From the NCBI GenBank assembly GCA_023252335.1, contig JAJPEA010000006.1:1-23675 (forward strand): a stretch of 23,675 bases of DNA. The letters run 5' to 3'. Origin of the DNA: Nitrosotalea sp. Its GTDB lineage: Archaea; Thermoproteota; Nitrososphaeria; Nitrososphaerales; Nitrosopumilaceae. The notes below the pieces were generated by a model that saw only the letters and a program-made list of their open reading frames with translations, was not told the DNA's origin and made no database searches. Made by a program: the position numbers and the translations under genes. Shown in pieces: positions 14,500 through 21,228 of this stretch (its first letter is position 1; each line of letters starts with the position of its first letter).

Positions 14500-15078
14500 T
14501 CATCTGATATGTTTTGATACTATATCTCTTATTTGTTGATGGACTAGTGTTTTTTCTTGCGATGCATTTACTATGTTCCAGTGATACTTTTTGGCAAGTT
14601 TTCTGTATGTGCTTGCAATTTTGAGCGCAAATGTTTTGTTTTTTTCAAATCTGTCACGTTTCTGTGTTTTTCTGGAAAATGAATCCGACACTTTGACATC
14701 AAGTAGAATTACAATATTTTCCTTTGGAAGACCCCGGTCAAGGTTTTCAAGCCACTTCAAGTCAAGCCCGTTTACTGATCCATATACTAGGTTAGACTGG
14801 TAATAGCGATTCATGATAACAACATAATTTTTTGCAAGTGCATCTTTGATGTCCTTTGATCGTTCCCACCTGTTTGCTGCAAGAAGACAATGTATCACCT
14901 GTGGTGGAAATTTGCGCTTGCCACCCAGAAAGTTCTTGATCTCTTTTCCAATTGGAGTAGTATAATCTGGAAAACTAAATATCATGGATTTTTTGCTTCG
15001 AGTTTTTAAGTAGTCAGACAATAATTTTGACTGGGTTTTTTTGCCTGCCTGGTCAAAACCCTCTATAACAATAATCAT
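14500..15078 (-). CDS. tmk: Thymidylate kinase
   Basis: Thymidylate kinase turns dTMP into dTDP. The 192-residue product has the P-loop GFDQAGKKTQ (7-16) in the family context IEGxDxxGKxTQ, then FSFPDYTTPIGKEIKNFLGG, LLAANRWERSKDI, and the region MNRYYQSNLVYG, where most enzymes have DRYxxSxxAYQ. The Asp of that motif is Asn here. A basic lid, RKTQKRDRFEKN, follows. It is the first gene of a three-gene nucleotide unit (tmk, HD phosphohydrolase, pyrH). The odd motif leaves room for a related nucleoside monophosphate kinase specificity. Confidence 0.85.
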   Translation of the reverse strand: MIIVIEGFDQAGKKTQSKLLSDYLKTRSKKSMIFSFPDYTTPIGKEIKNFLGGKRKFPPQVIHCLLAANRWERSKDIKDALAKNYVVIMNRYYQSNLVYGSVNGLDLKWLENLDRGLPKENIVILLDVKVSDSFSRKTQKRDRFEKNKTFALKIASTYRKLAKKYHWNIVNASQEKTLVHQQIRDIVSKHIR

Positions 15079-15084
15079 CAGAGT

Positions 15085-15097
15085 CCTATTAAATAGG
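15085..15097. repeat. Palindrome CCTATTAAATAGG before tmk
   Basis: A perfect 6-bp inverted repeat around a single central A lies 7 to 19 nt before the tmk ATG at 15078, close to where transcription would start if the ATTTATC-like element near 15108 is the TATA box. It may be an operator, although its centre is AT-rich. Confidence 0.4.
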
Positions 15098-15174
15098 GCA
15101 GTAGATAAATTGTGAATTTTACAGCCATGTCACTTGTGATAAACCGTACTGTAGTAGAGCTAATCTGACTAAGG

Positions 15175-15182
15175 TTTAATAA
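15175..15182 (+). promoter_or_regulatory. TATA-like element for hsp20
   Basis: TTTAATAA is centred about 30 nt before the ATG at 15208. This spacing suggests a message starting within a few bases of the ATG. No clear Shine-Dalgarno motif lies between them. Confidence 0.5.
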
Positions 15183-15207
15183 TCAAAAAAGTGCTAAATG
15201 ATACTAC

Positions 15208-15591
15208 ATGGGCATTGGTCATTACATGGTAAAAGAAGTCATGAAAGAGATAGGCAACAAGTCACGCGAGTTCTATGAGTTTATCCTTCCGCCAGTAGAC
15301 ATGATACTCCAAAATGACAGTCTGGTGGTTGCAATAGACATGCCAGGATTTGACAAAAAAGAGATCAAACTAAGACTAAATGGTAACATTCTTTCAATTG
15401 TAGCAACAAGAGAAGATGAAGTAGAAGGTACAGTAATCTGGAGACAGAGACCACGCTCAATTGACAAGAAGATAAGATTACCAATTGAGGTAAAAGATGA
15501 CGAAAATCCAGCAGCATCTGCAAAATATCGCGATGGTGTACTAACTCTTACAATACCTACAAAGACTGGAAAAAATATTGCAATAGAATAG
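15208..15591 (+). CDS. hsp20: Small heat shock protein, Hsp20/alpha-crystallin family
   Basis: Small heat shock proteins hold unfolding proteins in a refoldable state without ATP. The 127-residue product has a short N-terminal arm, then the alpha-crystallin domain (about 28-118): PPVDMILQNDSLVVAIDMPG, then FDKKEIKLRLNGNILSIVAT, and near the end AKYRDGVLTLTIP, the family's GVL signature. The tail ends with KNIAIE, an I-x-I motif used for oligomer assembly. The ATG at 15208 is supported by the TATA-like element; a second ATG at 15226 is possible. The stop codon directly abuts the stop codon of the convergent ABC1 gene with no spacer. Confidence 0.93.
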   Translation: MGIGHYMVKEVMKEIGNKSREFYEFILPPVDMILQNDSLVVAIDMPGFDKKEIKLRLNGNILSIVATREDEVEGTVIWRQRPRSIDKKIRLPIEVKDDENPAASAKYRDGVLTLTIPTKTGKNIAIE

Positions 15592-17142
15592 CTAGTGTTC
15601 TTTTAATGCAATAGATATTGCCATTATAATAGCAGAGCCTATCATTCCAATTTCTCCAACTGTATTGTTTGTTGAATACAATATGGTAGACCCAACAAAG
15701 ACTGCAGCTGCAAGTATAGTACCTGAAAGCAGAACGATTCTTGATTTTGGTTTGTTTGTCTGCATGTTTTTATTTTGTTCAATGAATTGTCTTATTTCTG
15801 GAACCACTGCAATTGCAGCATCTATTGATTTTACAAATCGTCCAAAAGAGATCTTGAGCTCTTCCACATATGCATCTCGTATGATATTTTCTTCTTCCAA
15901 GATATTTTGTAGTACATTGATGAATCTGAAATTTACCTTGTGTGTAAGATACACACCCTCAAGTATTGATGTCATTCTCATGTAAAGTGCAAGATGTTTT
16001 GGTAGCTTGAATGGAAATTTACTCATTGTCTTGTTTGCAAGCTCCATGAGTGCCTTGACTTCCATCCTGTCCACTTTGGTTCCATGAAATGCCTGGATTG
16101 AGAGCGCAAGACCCTTTTCGATTATTGTCCTATCATATCCTGGCATGAGCATCCCAAGATCATCCATTGCAGATACTGTTCTTGTTGGGTCTCTCTCTAC
16201 AAGAGAAAGATAGAGCCTGATTAGTTTCAATCTTGTTCTAGTGTCCAGTCTTCCGACCATGCCAAAATCATACAATATCAGAGAACCGTCATTTGTCACT
16301 GAAATGTTTCCAGGATGTGGATCTGCATGGAACAGATCGTGTCGTAGTAGCATTGTAAAAAAGACTCGATGTGCACGCACAACAAGTTGCTCCCTGTCAA
16401 TTCCTGCTTCGTCAAGTGCCTTGATGTTTGTTATTTTTATTCCAGGCAGATATTCCATAGTGAGTATATTTTTGCTTGAACGGTCATCTACTACAGTAGG
16501 AATTATCAATTTTGGATAGTTCTTCATGTTCTTCTTGATTGTCTTTAGGTTCTGAGACTCGATTCGATAGTCCATCTCTTCGTGAATTGTTTCAATGAAC
16601 TGTGAAAGCATCGCCTCTGCAGAATATCGTAAATTCGGGTCAACAAACTTCATTGCAAATGGAATTATTTTTTTGAGAACTTGAATGTCTTCTTCAACAA
16701 CTTTTTCAATTCCTGGTCTCTTGACTTTTATGATTACATCTTGTCCACGAAGTTTTGCCTTGTAGACTTGTCCAAGTGATGCGCCAGATATCACGTTGGT
16801 ATCAACAAAATCAAAATTCTTGTCCATTGGCCCAAGATCTTTTTCTATGATTGGTCTTACCTTGTCAAATGATTCTGCTGGAACCTCGTCTTGGAGTTTT
16901 GCTAGCTCCTCAAGATATGGTTGTGGCAAAATATCTGCCCTTGACGAGAGCCACTGGCCCAACTTGATGTATACTGGACCAAGCGACAAAAATGTCTTGA
17001 GTGCATTACGCGCATTTTTTTGGTATCTTTTGAGCTCAACATTTTTTCCTTGTTTTTTTACCCATTCTCTTCTGTCCTTTCGTAATGCAAATACAAGCGG
17101 TAAGAGTTTGATGAAGGTTTGAATTGTTCTTGTTAGTGTAAT
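15592..17142 (-). CDS. ABC1/UbiB/AarF family kinase-like protein, apparent ATT start
   Basis: Members of this family are atypical kinases linked to isoprenoid quinone or lipid handling and envelope stress. Counting from 17142 the product is 516 residues and has every landmark: YIKLGQ (58-63), Ala-rich loop ASLGQVY (121-127), lysine 139 in VIIKVKRPG, ExD at 189-191, HADPHPGN (272-279), DFG (292-294), and two C-terminal membrane segments. The first ATG/GTG/TTG in this frame is a TTG at 16989, right before the conserved LGPVYIKLGQ motif, which would drop a family-like N-terminus (RKDRREWVKKQGKN). Upstream the frame stays open, and a strong GGAGG lies 9 nt before an ATT at 17142, 14 nt after the preceding gene's stop. 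The start is therefore uncertain, but the gene is not. Confidence 0.9.
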   Translation of the reverse strand: MTLTRTIQTFIKLLPLVFALRKDRREWVKKQGKNVELKRYQKNARNALKTFLSLGPVYIKLGQWLSSRADILPQPYLEELAKLQDEVPAESFDKVRPIIEKDLGPMDKNFDFVDTNVISGASLGQVYKAKLRGQDVIIKVKRPGIEKVVEEDIQVLKKIIPFAMKFVDPNLRYSAEAMLSQFIETIHEEMDYRIESQNLKTIKKNMKNYPKLIIPTVVDDRSSKNILTMEYLPGIKITNIKALDEAGIDREQLVVRAHRVFFTMLLRHDLFHADPHPGNISVTNDGSLILYDFGMVGRLDTRTRLKLIRLYLSLVERDPTRTVSAMDDLGMLMPGYDRTIIEKGLALSIQAFHGTKVDRMEVKALMELANKTMSKFPFKLPKHLALYMRMTSILEGVYLTHKVNFRFINVLQNILEEENIIRDAYVEELKISFGRFVKSIDAAIAVVPEIRQFIEQNKNMQTNKPKSRIVLLSGTILAAAVFVGSTILYSTNNTVGEIGMIGSAIIMAISIALKEH

Positions 17143-17148
17143 TTGTCT

Positions 17149-17157
17149 TCCCCTCCC
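17149..17157 (-). promoter_or_regulatory. Strong Shine-Dalgarno sequence before the ABC1 gene
   Basis: On the minus strand the sequence reads GGGAGGGGA right after the TAG stop of the 17549 gene. Measured from GGAGG, it lies 9 nt before an ATT codon in the ABC1 frame, and no ATG, GTG or TTG in that frame occurs nearby. It is the main evidence for initiation at 17142. Confidence 0.6.
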
Positions 17158-17549
17158 TAGAACTCTTTTAGTTTCTTTGTAATGGCATATCCTGCATAAC
17201 CTGCAATCACTGATGCGACAAGTCCTGCAAAGATAGATGTGCCTTTTGCAAATGGCATGTTCTTTTGTAATTTGTAAAGATCTGATGAAACTTTTTTTGC
17301 TGCAACCAAGCCGCTTGTAATACCAACAAGAATTTCTGGAGCATCTCTTACAAGATGGCCAAGCGGATCTTGTCTTGGGTCCACCTTGTCCATATGTACT
17401 AGATACTTGTCATCATATTCTCTGATGTGTAGATTACCATAACGATACTGTTTTTTTGCACCATTTTTTTGACCCAGTACAGTCTCCTCTGCTCCATCAA
17501 GCATAAAATGGCGAACTTCTTTTGGGATTTCGATTTCATCCCATATCAT
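17157..17549 (-). CDS. Unrecognised small protein with glycine-rich C-terminal membrane segment
   Basis: From the ATG at 17549 this is a 130-residue protein. It starts MIWDEIEIPKEVRHFMLDGA and has a soluble domain with KKQYRYGNLHIREYDDKYLV, then a helical part DAPEILVGITSGLVAAKKVS, and one C-terminal membrane segment, GTSIFAGLVASVIAGYAGYA, followed by a basic tail. I do not recognise it. An ATG-like reading from 17618 would add 23 residues and overlap the upstream gene, but a TATA-like element at 17573-17581 lies 28 nt before 17549 and fixes that start as a leaderless message. It is followed after 14 nt by the ABC1 kinase gene, probably in one transcript, so it may act with that protein at the membrane. 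Confidence 0.7.
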   Translation of the reverse strand: MIWDEIEIPKEVRHFMLDGAEETVLGQKNGAKKQYRYGNLHIREYDDKYLVHMDKVDPRQDPLGHLVRDAPEILVGITSGLVAAKKVSSDLYKLQKNMPFAKGTSIFAGLVASVIAGYAGYAITKKLKEF

Positions 17550-17572
17550 GTATAAAAAAAATGCCTTTCGAG

Positions 17573-17581
17573 TAAATATAC
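17573..17581 (-). promoter_or_regulatory. TATA-like element for the 17549 gene and ABC1 unit
   Basis: GTATATTTA on the minus strand, centred about 28 nt before the ATG at 17549, lies immediately after the stop codon of the surface-protein gene. Its position separates the ABC1 unit from the ABC transporter operon and implies a leaderless message. Confidence 0.55.
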
Positions 17582-17583
17582 CC

Positions 17584-19239
17584 TTAGCTTGATTCTTCGA
17601 CTTTCTTTTCAAGTACAATCTTTTTCTTTCGTACCTTGAACACTATACCACCTATTCCTGCTGCAATTGCCACAAGTATGATTATCTGTAGTTGGTTAAT
17701 GCCAACGTTATTACTTGACTGGACGGGAGGAGTTCCAAATGATACGGTGTCCACTTCTGTTATCGTATGCGGTTGCAACAATGTGTCCTTCCAAGTAAGT
17801 GTCACTTGGATTTTTTGATCACCTGTTGGTACAGTATCAGAGTTTATTGGAATATTGAACGGCACTGGCGCATCAATATCAATATCACCAATGTACTGGG
17901 TAGATGGTTTTATGATATTATTATCTACAGATGATACAGTCACTTGACCAAAGACAGCCTTTACATTTCCTTGGTTGAGCACATTACCAATTATCATCTG
18001 CTTTCCTGCAATATTTGTTACACCAACATCATGAAGTGAGATATCAATTACTCCTCGGATATAGGTTGCAAAGTTTTGTTTTTCAATTACTGTAGCTCCA
18101 TCTTTTGTATACTGGGTGTCAACTTCATAGTTTACTGCCTGTCCCTCGATGCTCTGATCTGCATATATTGGAATTATCAAGTCAGTCTTTTCAAGCGGTT
18201 TTATTTCTTGTATGAACCACTTGTTGTCTTGTAATATCTTCAAGCTATTAGAGTTTGGTGTGATCGAAATTGAAATGTCAGATATCTTTGATGGTGACAA
18301 GTTTTCAATTCCTAGTGTTAGGTTTTGCATCACTCCAGTCAATAGATACTGTGGAGATGACAATTTTATTATTGATACAGAACTTGTTGGTCCTACAATA
18401 AAGTCAACTGTTCTTGTTGTGGTAACTTGGTTTCCTTGTCCATCAAAATATGATACTGTAAATGGTGCATGTATAGTCTGTCCTGCAACACTTTGTGGAA
18501 TAAAGGCCTGGATTGAAAATGTATTAGATGATCCTGGCTGGACTGTTCCTACTTTCCAATGGTTCTGGTCAAGCACTATACCCTGTAGGCTGTTTGTATC
18601 AGTTGTTGCACCGGTGCCCTGATCTCTTTGGATTACAACATCGACATTATTTAGTGGTGCAGTGCCTGCATCGGAAATTTGGATTGTCATGTTGTTGTTT
18701 GATGCAGGGTCAAGAAATGGATTTGCTGCCTTGAGGTTTACTACACCCTTTCCTGTGACCTTGAAATTAAAATCTAAAAATACATTACGTTCGCCATTTT
18801 CTCGTACCCTTGAATATGTGACCTTGACTGTTCCTGAATAGTCATGAACGTTTATGGTATTGTCGATATTTACAAAGAATGTAAGCGTAAATGACTGGCC
18901 TGCAGTAGCAGTCTGGGTATTGTCAGCCTCGATTAGTCCATTTGTTGCAAGAGCCCCTGAAAATCCTGCTGGCAAACTTAGCAGTCCGCTAATACCTGAG
19001 ATGTCCTCTGTGCCAACATCTGATAATACGATAGTAAGTGGAACATTCTTGTCCCCTGGCTCTACCTCAATTTTTTGTCCGGCAGGTCCAAAATATGCAT
19101 CAAGAATTTTTATGTCATTAAATCCATGCTCAAAGGGCGACTCGGCTGGTGCCAGCTGTTCAGGCGCTTGAGCATAGCTTGGAATTATCATCTGTCCTGC
19201 AAGCAAGATTGTTAGCAACATGATACTCTTGTAGATCAA
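17584..19239 (-). CDS. Secreted, membrane-anchored beta-sandwich protein of an ABC transporter operon
   Basis: The 551-residue protein has a signal peptide (core MLLTILLAGQMIIP, likely cut at SYA|QA near residue 23), a long extracellular part, and a C-terminal membrane anchor (about 517-534, IILVAIAAGIGGIVF) with a basic tail, KVRKKK. The extracellular part shows repeated blocks of about 100-120 residues with phrases such as VPLTIVLSDVGTEDISG, MTIQISDAGTAPLNNVDVVI, LTLGIENLSPSKISDISISI and IIGNVLNQGNVKAVFGQVTV, the pattern of COG1361/NEW3-type immunoglobulin-like domains. The TTG at 19239 overlaps the ATPase TGA as TTGA; an internal ATG at 19221 is possible. With the permease and ATPase it may form the outside part of a transporter. 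Confidence 0.85.
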   Translation of the reverse strand: MIYKSIMLLTILLAGQMIIPSYAQAPEQLAPAESPFEHGFNDIKILDAYFGPAGQKIEVEPGDKNVPLTIVLSDVGTEDISGISGLLSLPAGFSGALATNGLIEADNTQTATAGQSFTLTFFVNIDNTINVHDYSGTVKVTYSRVRENGERNVFLDFNFKVTGKGVVNLKAANPFLDPASNNNMTIQISDAGTAPLNNVDVVIQRDQGTGATTDTNSLQGIVLDQNHWKVGTVQPGSSNTFSIQAFIPQSVAGQTIHAPFTVSYFDGQGNQVTTTRTVDFIVGPTSSVSIIKLSSPQYLLTGVMQNLTLGIENLSPSKISDISISITPNSNSLKILQDNKWFIQEIKPLEKTDLIIPIYADQSIEGQAVNYEVDTQYTKDGATVIEKQNFATYIRGVIDISLHDVGVTNIAGKQMIIGNVLNQGNVKAVFGQVTVSSVDNNIIKPSTQYIGDIDIDAPVPFNIPINSDTVPTGDQKIQVTLTWKDTLLQPHTITEVDTVSFGTPPVQSSNNVGINQLQIIILVAIAAGIGGIVFKVRKKKIVLEKKVEESS

Positions 19240-19934
19240 GTCAGATTTGCCTCCATCTCTTCTTTTAGTATTCGGCCATCTTTTATTGTTACTACTTTAT
19301 CCACCTCACCAAATTGGTGTCGGTCATGTGTCACAATGATAAATGTCTGGTACAGTTTTCTATTAAGTGACTTTAATAGTTGTACCGTAGTTTCAGCGGA
19401 TACCGAGTCCAAGTTTCCTGTAGGCTCGTCTGCAAGTACCACAGCTGGTTTGTTTATCAATGCTCTTGTGATTGCAACTCTTTGGGCCTGTCCACCAGAA
19501 ATTTGGTTTGCAAACTTGTGGGTCTGTGTCTCCAGTCCAACTGTTTTAAGCAATGTTCTTGCTTCACTTGCAGAATTGTTTATCGTACCTTGAATCTTTC
19601 TTGGCAATGTAACGTTTTCAAGAACAGTAAGATCTGACAAGAGATTTGAGAATTGGAAAATAAAACCAAGCTTTGAGTTTCTAAATGTTGAGAGTTGGTT
19701 GTCACTTAGCTCTGATGTATCCACTCCATCAATTATGACCTTGCCCCTTGTTGGCCTGTCAAGCAATCCAATCATGTTAAGCAATGTAGATTTACCAGAG
19801 CCTGAGCTTCCTACAATCAACATAAACTCTCCTCGCTTGACTCTAAATGACAGGTTTTTGAGTGCATAGACCTCTGTCTCACCCTGACCATACACTTTGT
19901 CGATGTTTTTTACTTCTAGTACGTAATCAGCCAA
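19236..19934 (-). CDS. ABC transporter ATP-binding protein, LolD/MacB type
   Basis: This 232-residue ATPase belongs to the group that drives FtsX-like permeases (MacB, LolCDE). Motifs: Walker A GSSGSGKST (42-50), Q-loop Q94 in FIFQFSNLL, signature ISGGQAQR (145-152; the usual LSGGQ has Leu to Ile here), Walker B VVLADE (165-170) and the H-loop H203 in VTHDRH. The TEVYALKNLSFRVKRGEF block and QFSNLLSDLTVLENV are typical of this group. It overlaps the permease gene by 8 nt and its stop overlaps the TTG of the surface-protein gene, so the three are one operon. Confidence 0.96.
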   Translation of the reverse strand: MADYVLEVKNIDKVYGQGETEVYALKNLSFRVKRGEFMLIVGSSGSGKSTLLNMIGLLDRPTRGKVIIDGVDTSELSDNQLSTFRNSKLGFIFQFSNLLSDLTVLENVTLPRKIQGTINNSASEARTLLKTVGLETQTHKFANQISGGQAQRVAITRALINKPAVVLADEPTGNLDSVSAETTVQLLKSLNRKLYQTFIIVTHDRHQFGEVDKVVTIKDGRILKEEMEANLT

Positions 19935-21123
19935 CTCTCATTGCCTCCACAGGTTCTAGCTTGGTAGCCTTGTATGCTGGATAGATTGACGCAATGACTG
20001 CAAGCACAAATGCCATGATATCAGTCTGGATTATGCCTGTCCAGTTGTATTTTACCTCAAGTGCCAGACTTCCTTGAAATGTCATGTGTGTCTCCTTTGC
20101 ATATGCCGTATAGGCTACACCCATTACAGTGCCAAGTCCTGCGCCTATTACACCAATTACCATTCCTTGAAATATGAAAACTAGCAGTACGTCTTTTCTT
20201 TTTGCACCAATTGCCCTCATCACACCAATATCACGGGTCTTGCTTGTTACCTGCATCATTTGTATGGTAACAACTGCAAATGCAGATGACATCATGCCAA
20301 AATACCCAACTAGGTTAATCAATGCAATACCTGATCTAAATCCACTAAGTGTTTGCTCTGCTGATTCCTCGATTGTCTGTGCCTTGAATTTATCAGCAGT
20401 TGATGGAAATGCGGCAAGAAATAGAGCCTTGACATCATTGTCTTTTGTCGGATCGTTTAGTCTAACAAGAATTGATTGCGTTTGATGTGGTCTATCTAAA
20501 ATTTGACGTAGTGTATCTATATTCATTATAACACTATTATCAAGTCCCACTGAACCTGCAGTTGCAGTTATTCCAACTATGGTTAACCTTTGTAAAACAT
20601 CATTACCGAATTGGTCTTTGAATTTTAATTTAATAGTGTCACCTACTTGTGGAAAACCTAGATCCCGGTCTACAATTGCTCCAACTACAACTGAATTTCT
20701 ATAAGACACATACTGACCACCAGCCCCTACTGTTTGATACATTGTAGATGCCTCTCTATCCAAAACTGGATCAACTCCAATTACAGGAACTGAATAATCA
20801 TGGATTAATTGTCCGTTAATTGTTGCGTTAATTGATGCTTCAGAATCAATTCTGGGAGCTGCAGCTTGGACATAGGGAATTCTTTCAAGCCAATTAATTA
20901 GCACAAAATCAGATTTTGTGATATAATCTTCTTGTCTTGTAATGTATACATGGCCAAATCTGTAATTGATCTGGTCTCGTACAATTGCATCATACAACCC
21001 TTGGAATATGACAGAGTTTACCTGTACCACAAGTATTGCAATTGCAACTGCAAGACTTGCTGCAATCAGGCTACCCCTGCGCCTTGTGATAAATCTGATA
21101 CCAATTTGTGCTCTATAATCCAC
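19927..21123 (-). CDS. ABC transporter permease, FtsX/MacB type
   Basis: The 398-residue permease has the four-segment FtsX layout: one N-terminal segment (about 18-40, SLIAASLAVAIAILVVQVNS), a large extracellular MacB-type domain (about 45-265), then three segments near GIALINLVGYFGMMSSAFAV, VFIFQGMVIGVIGAGLGTVM and IMAFVLAVIASIYPAYKATK, ending LEPVEAMRVG. SKTRDIGVMRAIGAKRKDVL is the coupling region to the ATPase. The likely start is GTG at 21123, with a TATA-like element about 26 nt upstream. Such systems move lipids or drive mechanical work outside the membrane; the substrate here is unknown. Confidence 0.95.
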   Translation of the reverse strand: MDYRAQIGIRFITRRRGSLIAASLAVAIAILVVQVNSVIFQGLYDAIVRDQINYRFGHVYITRQEDYITKSDFVLINWLERIPYVQAAAPRIDSEASINATINGQLIHDYSVPVIGVDPVLDREASTMYQTVGAGGQYVSYRNSVVVGAIVDRDLGFPQVGDTIKLKFKDQFGNDVLQRLTIVGITATAGSVGLDNSVIMNIDTLRQILDRPHQTQSILVRLNDPTKDNDVKALFLAAFPSTADKFKAQTIEESAEQTLSGFRSGIALINLVGYFGMMSSAFAVVTIQMMQVTSKTRDIGVMRAIGAKRKDVLLVFIFQGMVIGVIGAGLGTVMGVAYTAYAKETHMTFQGSLALEVKYNWTGIIQTDIMAFVLAVIASIYPAYKATKLEPVEAMRVG

Positions 21124-21143
21124 AGTCGATCAAGAATTAGTCT

Positions 21144-21153
21144 GATATTTAAT
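21144..21153 (-). promoter_or_regulatory. TATA-like element for the ABC transporter operon
   Basis: ATTAAATATC on the minus strand lies about 26 nt before the GTG start at 21123, giving a message that begins at or near the GTG. The 105-bp gap also carries AT-rich candidate promoter sequence for the divergent regulator gene (around 21188-21220). Confidence 0.5.
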
Positions 21154-21228
21154 GTTTTACAGGGATATACTTATCATATTAGACAATAATATATAATACA
21201 TGTTCGATTTGATATAATTAATGAGGTA

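Noticed and set aside
15126..15167. 13-codon plus-strand frame between tmk and hsp20
   Set aside because: Very short, with no promoter spacing or coupling to hsp20, so it is likely chance.
16990..17160. Frameshift or truncation of the ABC1 gene at its 5' end
   Set aside because: The frame is open with a family-like N-terminus and a ribosome binding site, so a rare start codon explains it without a frameshift.
17550..17618. N-terminal extension of the 17549 gene from 17618
   Set aside because: It overlaps the surface-protein gene end and contains the TATA-like element; the shorter start has correct promoter spacing.
18212..18622. 136-codon plus-strand frame opposite the surface-protein gene
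   Set aside because: Shadow of a long secreted-protein gene whose frame has signal peptide, domains and anchor; the shadow has none.
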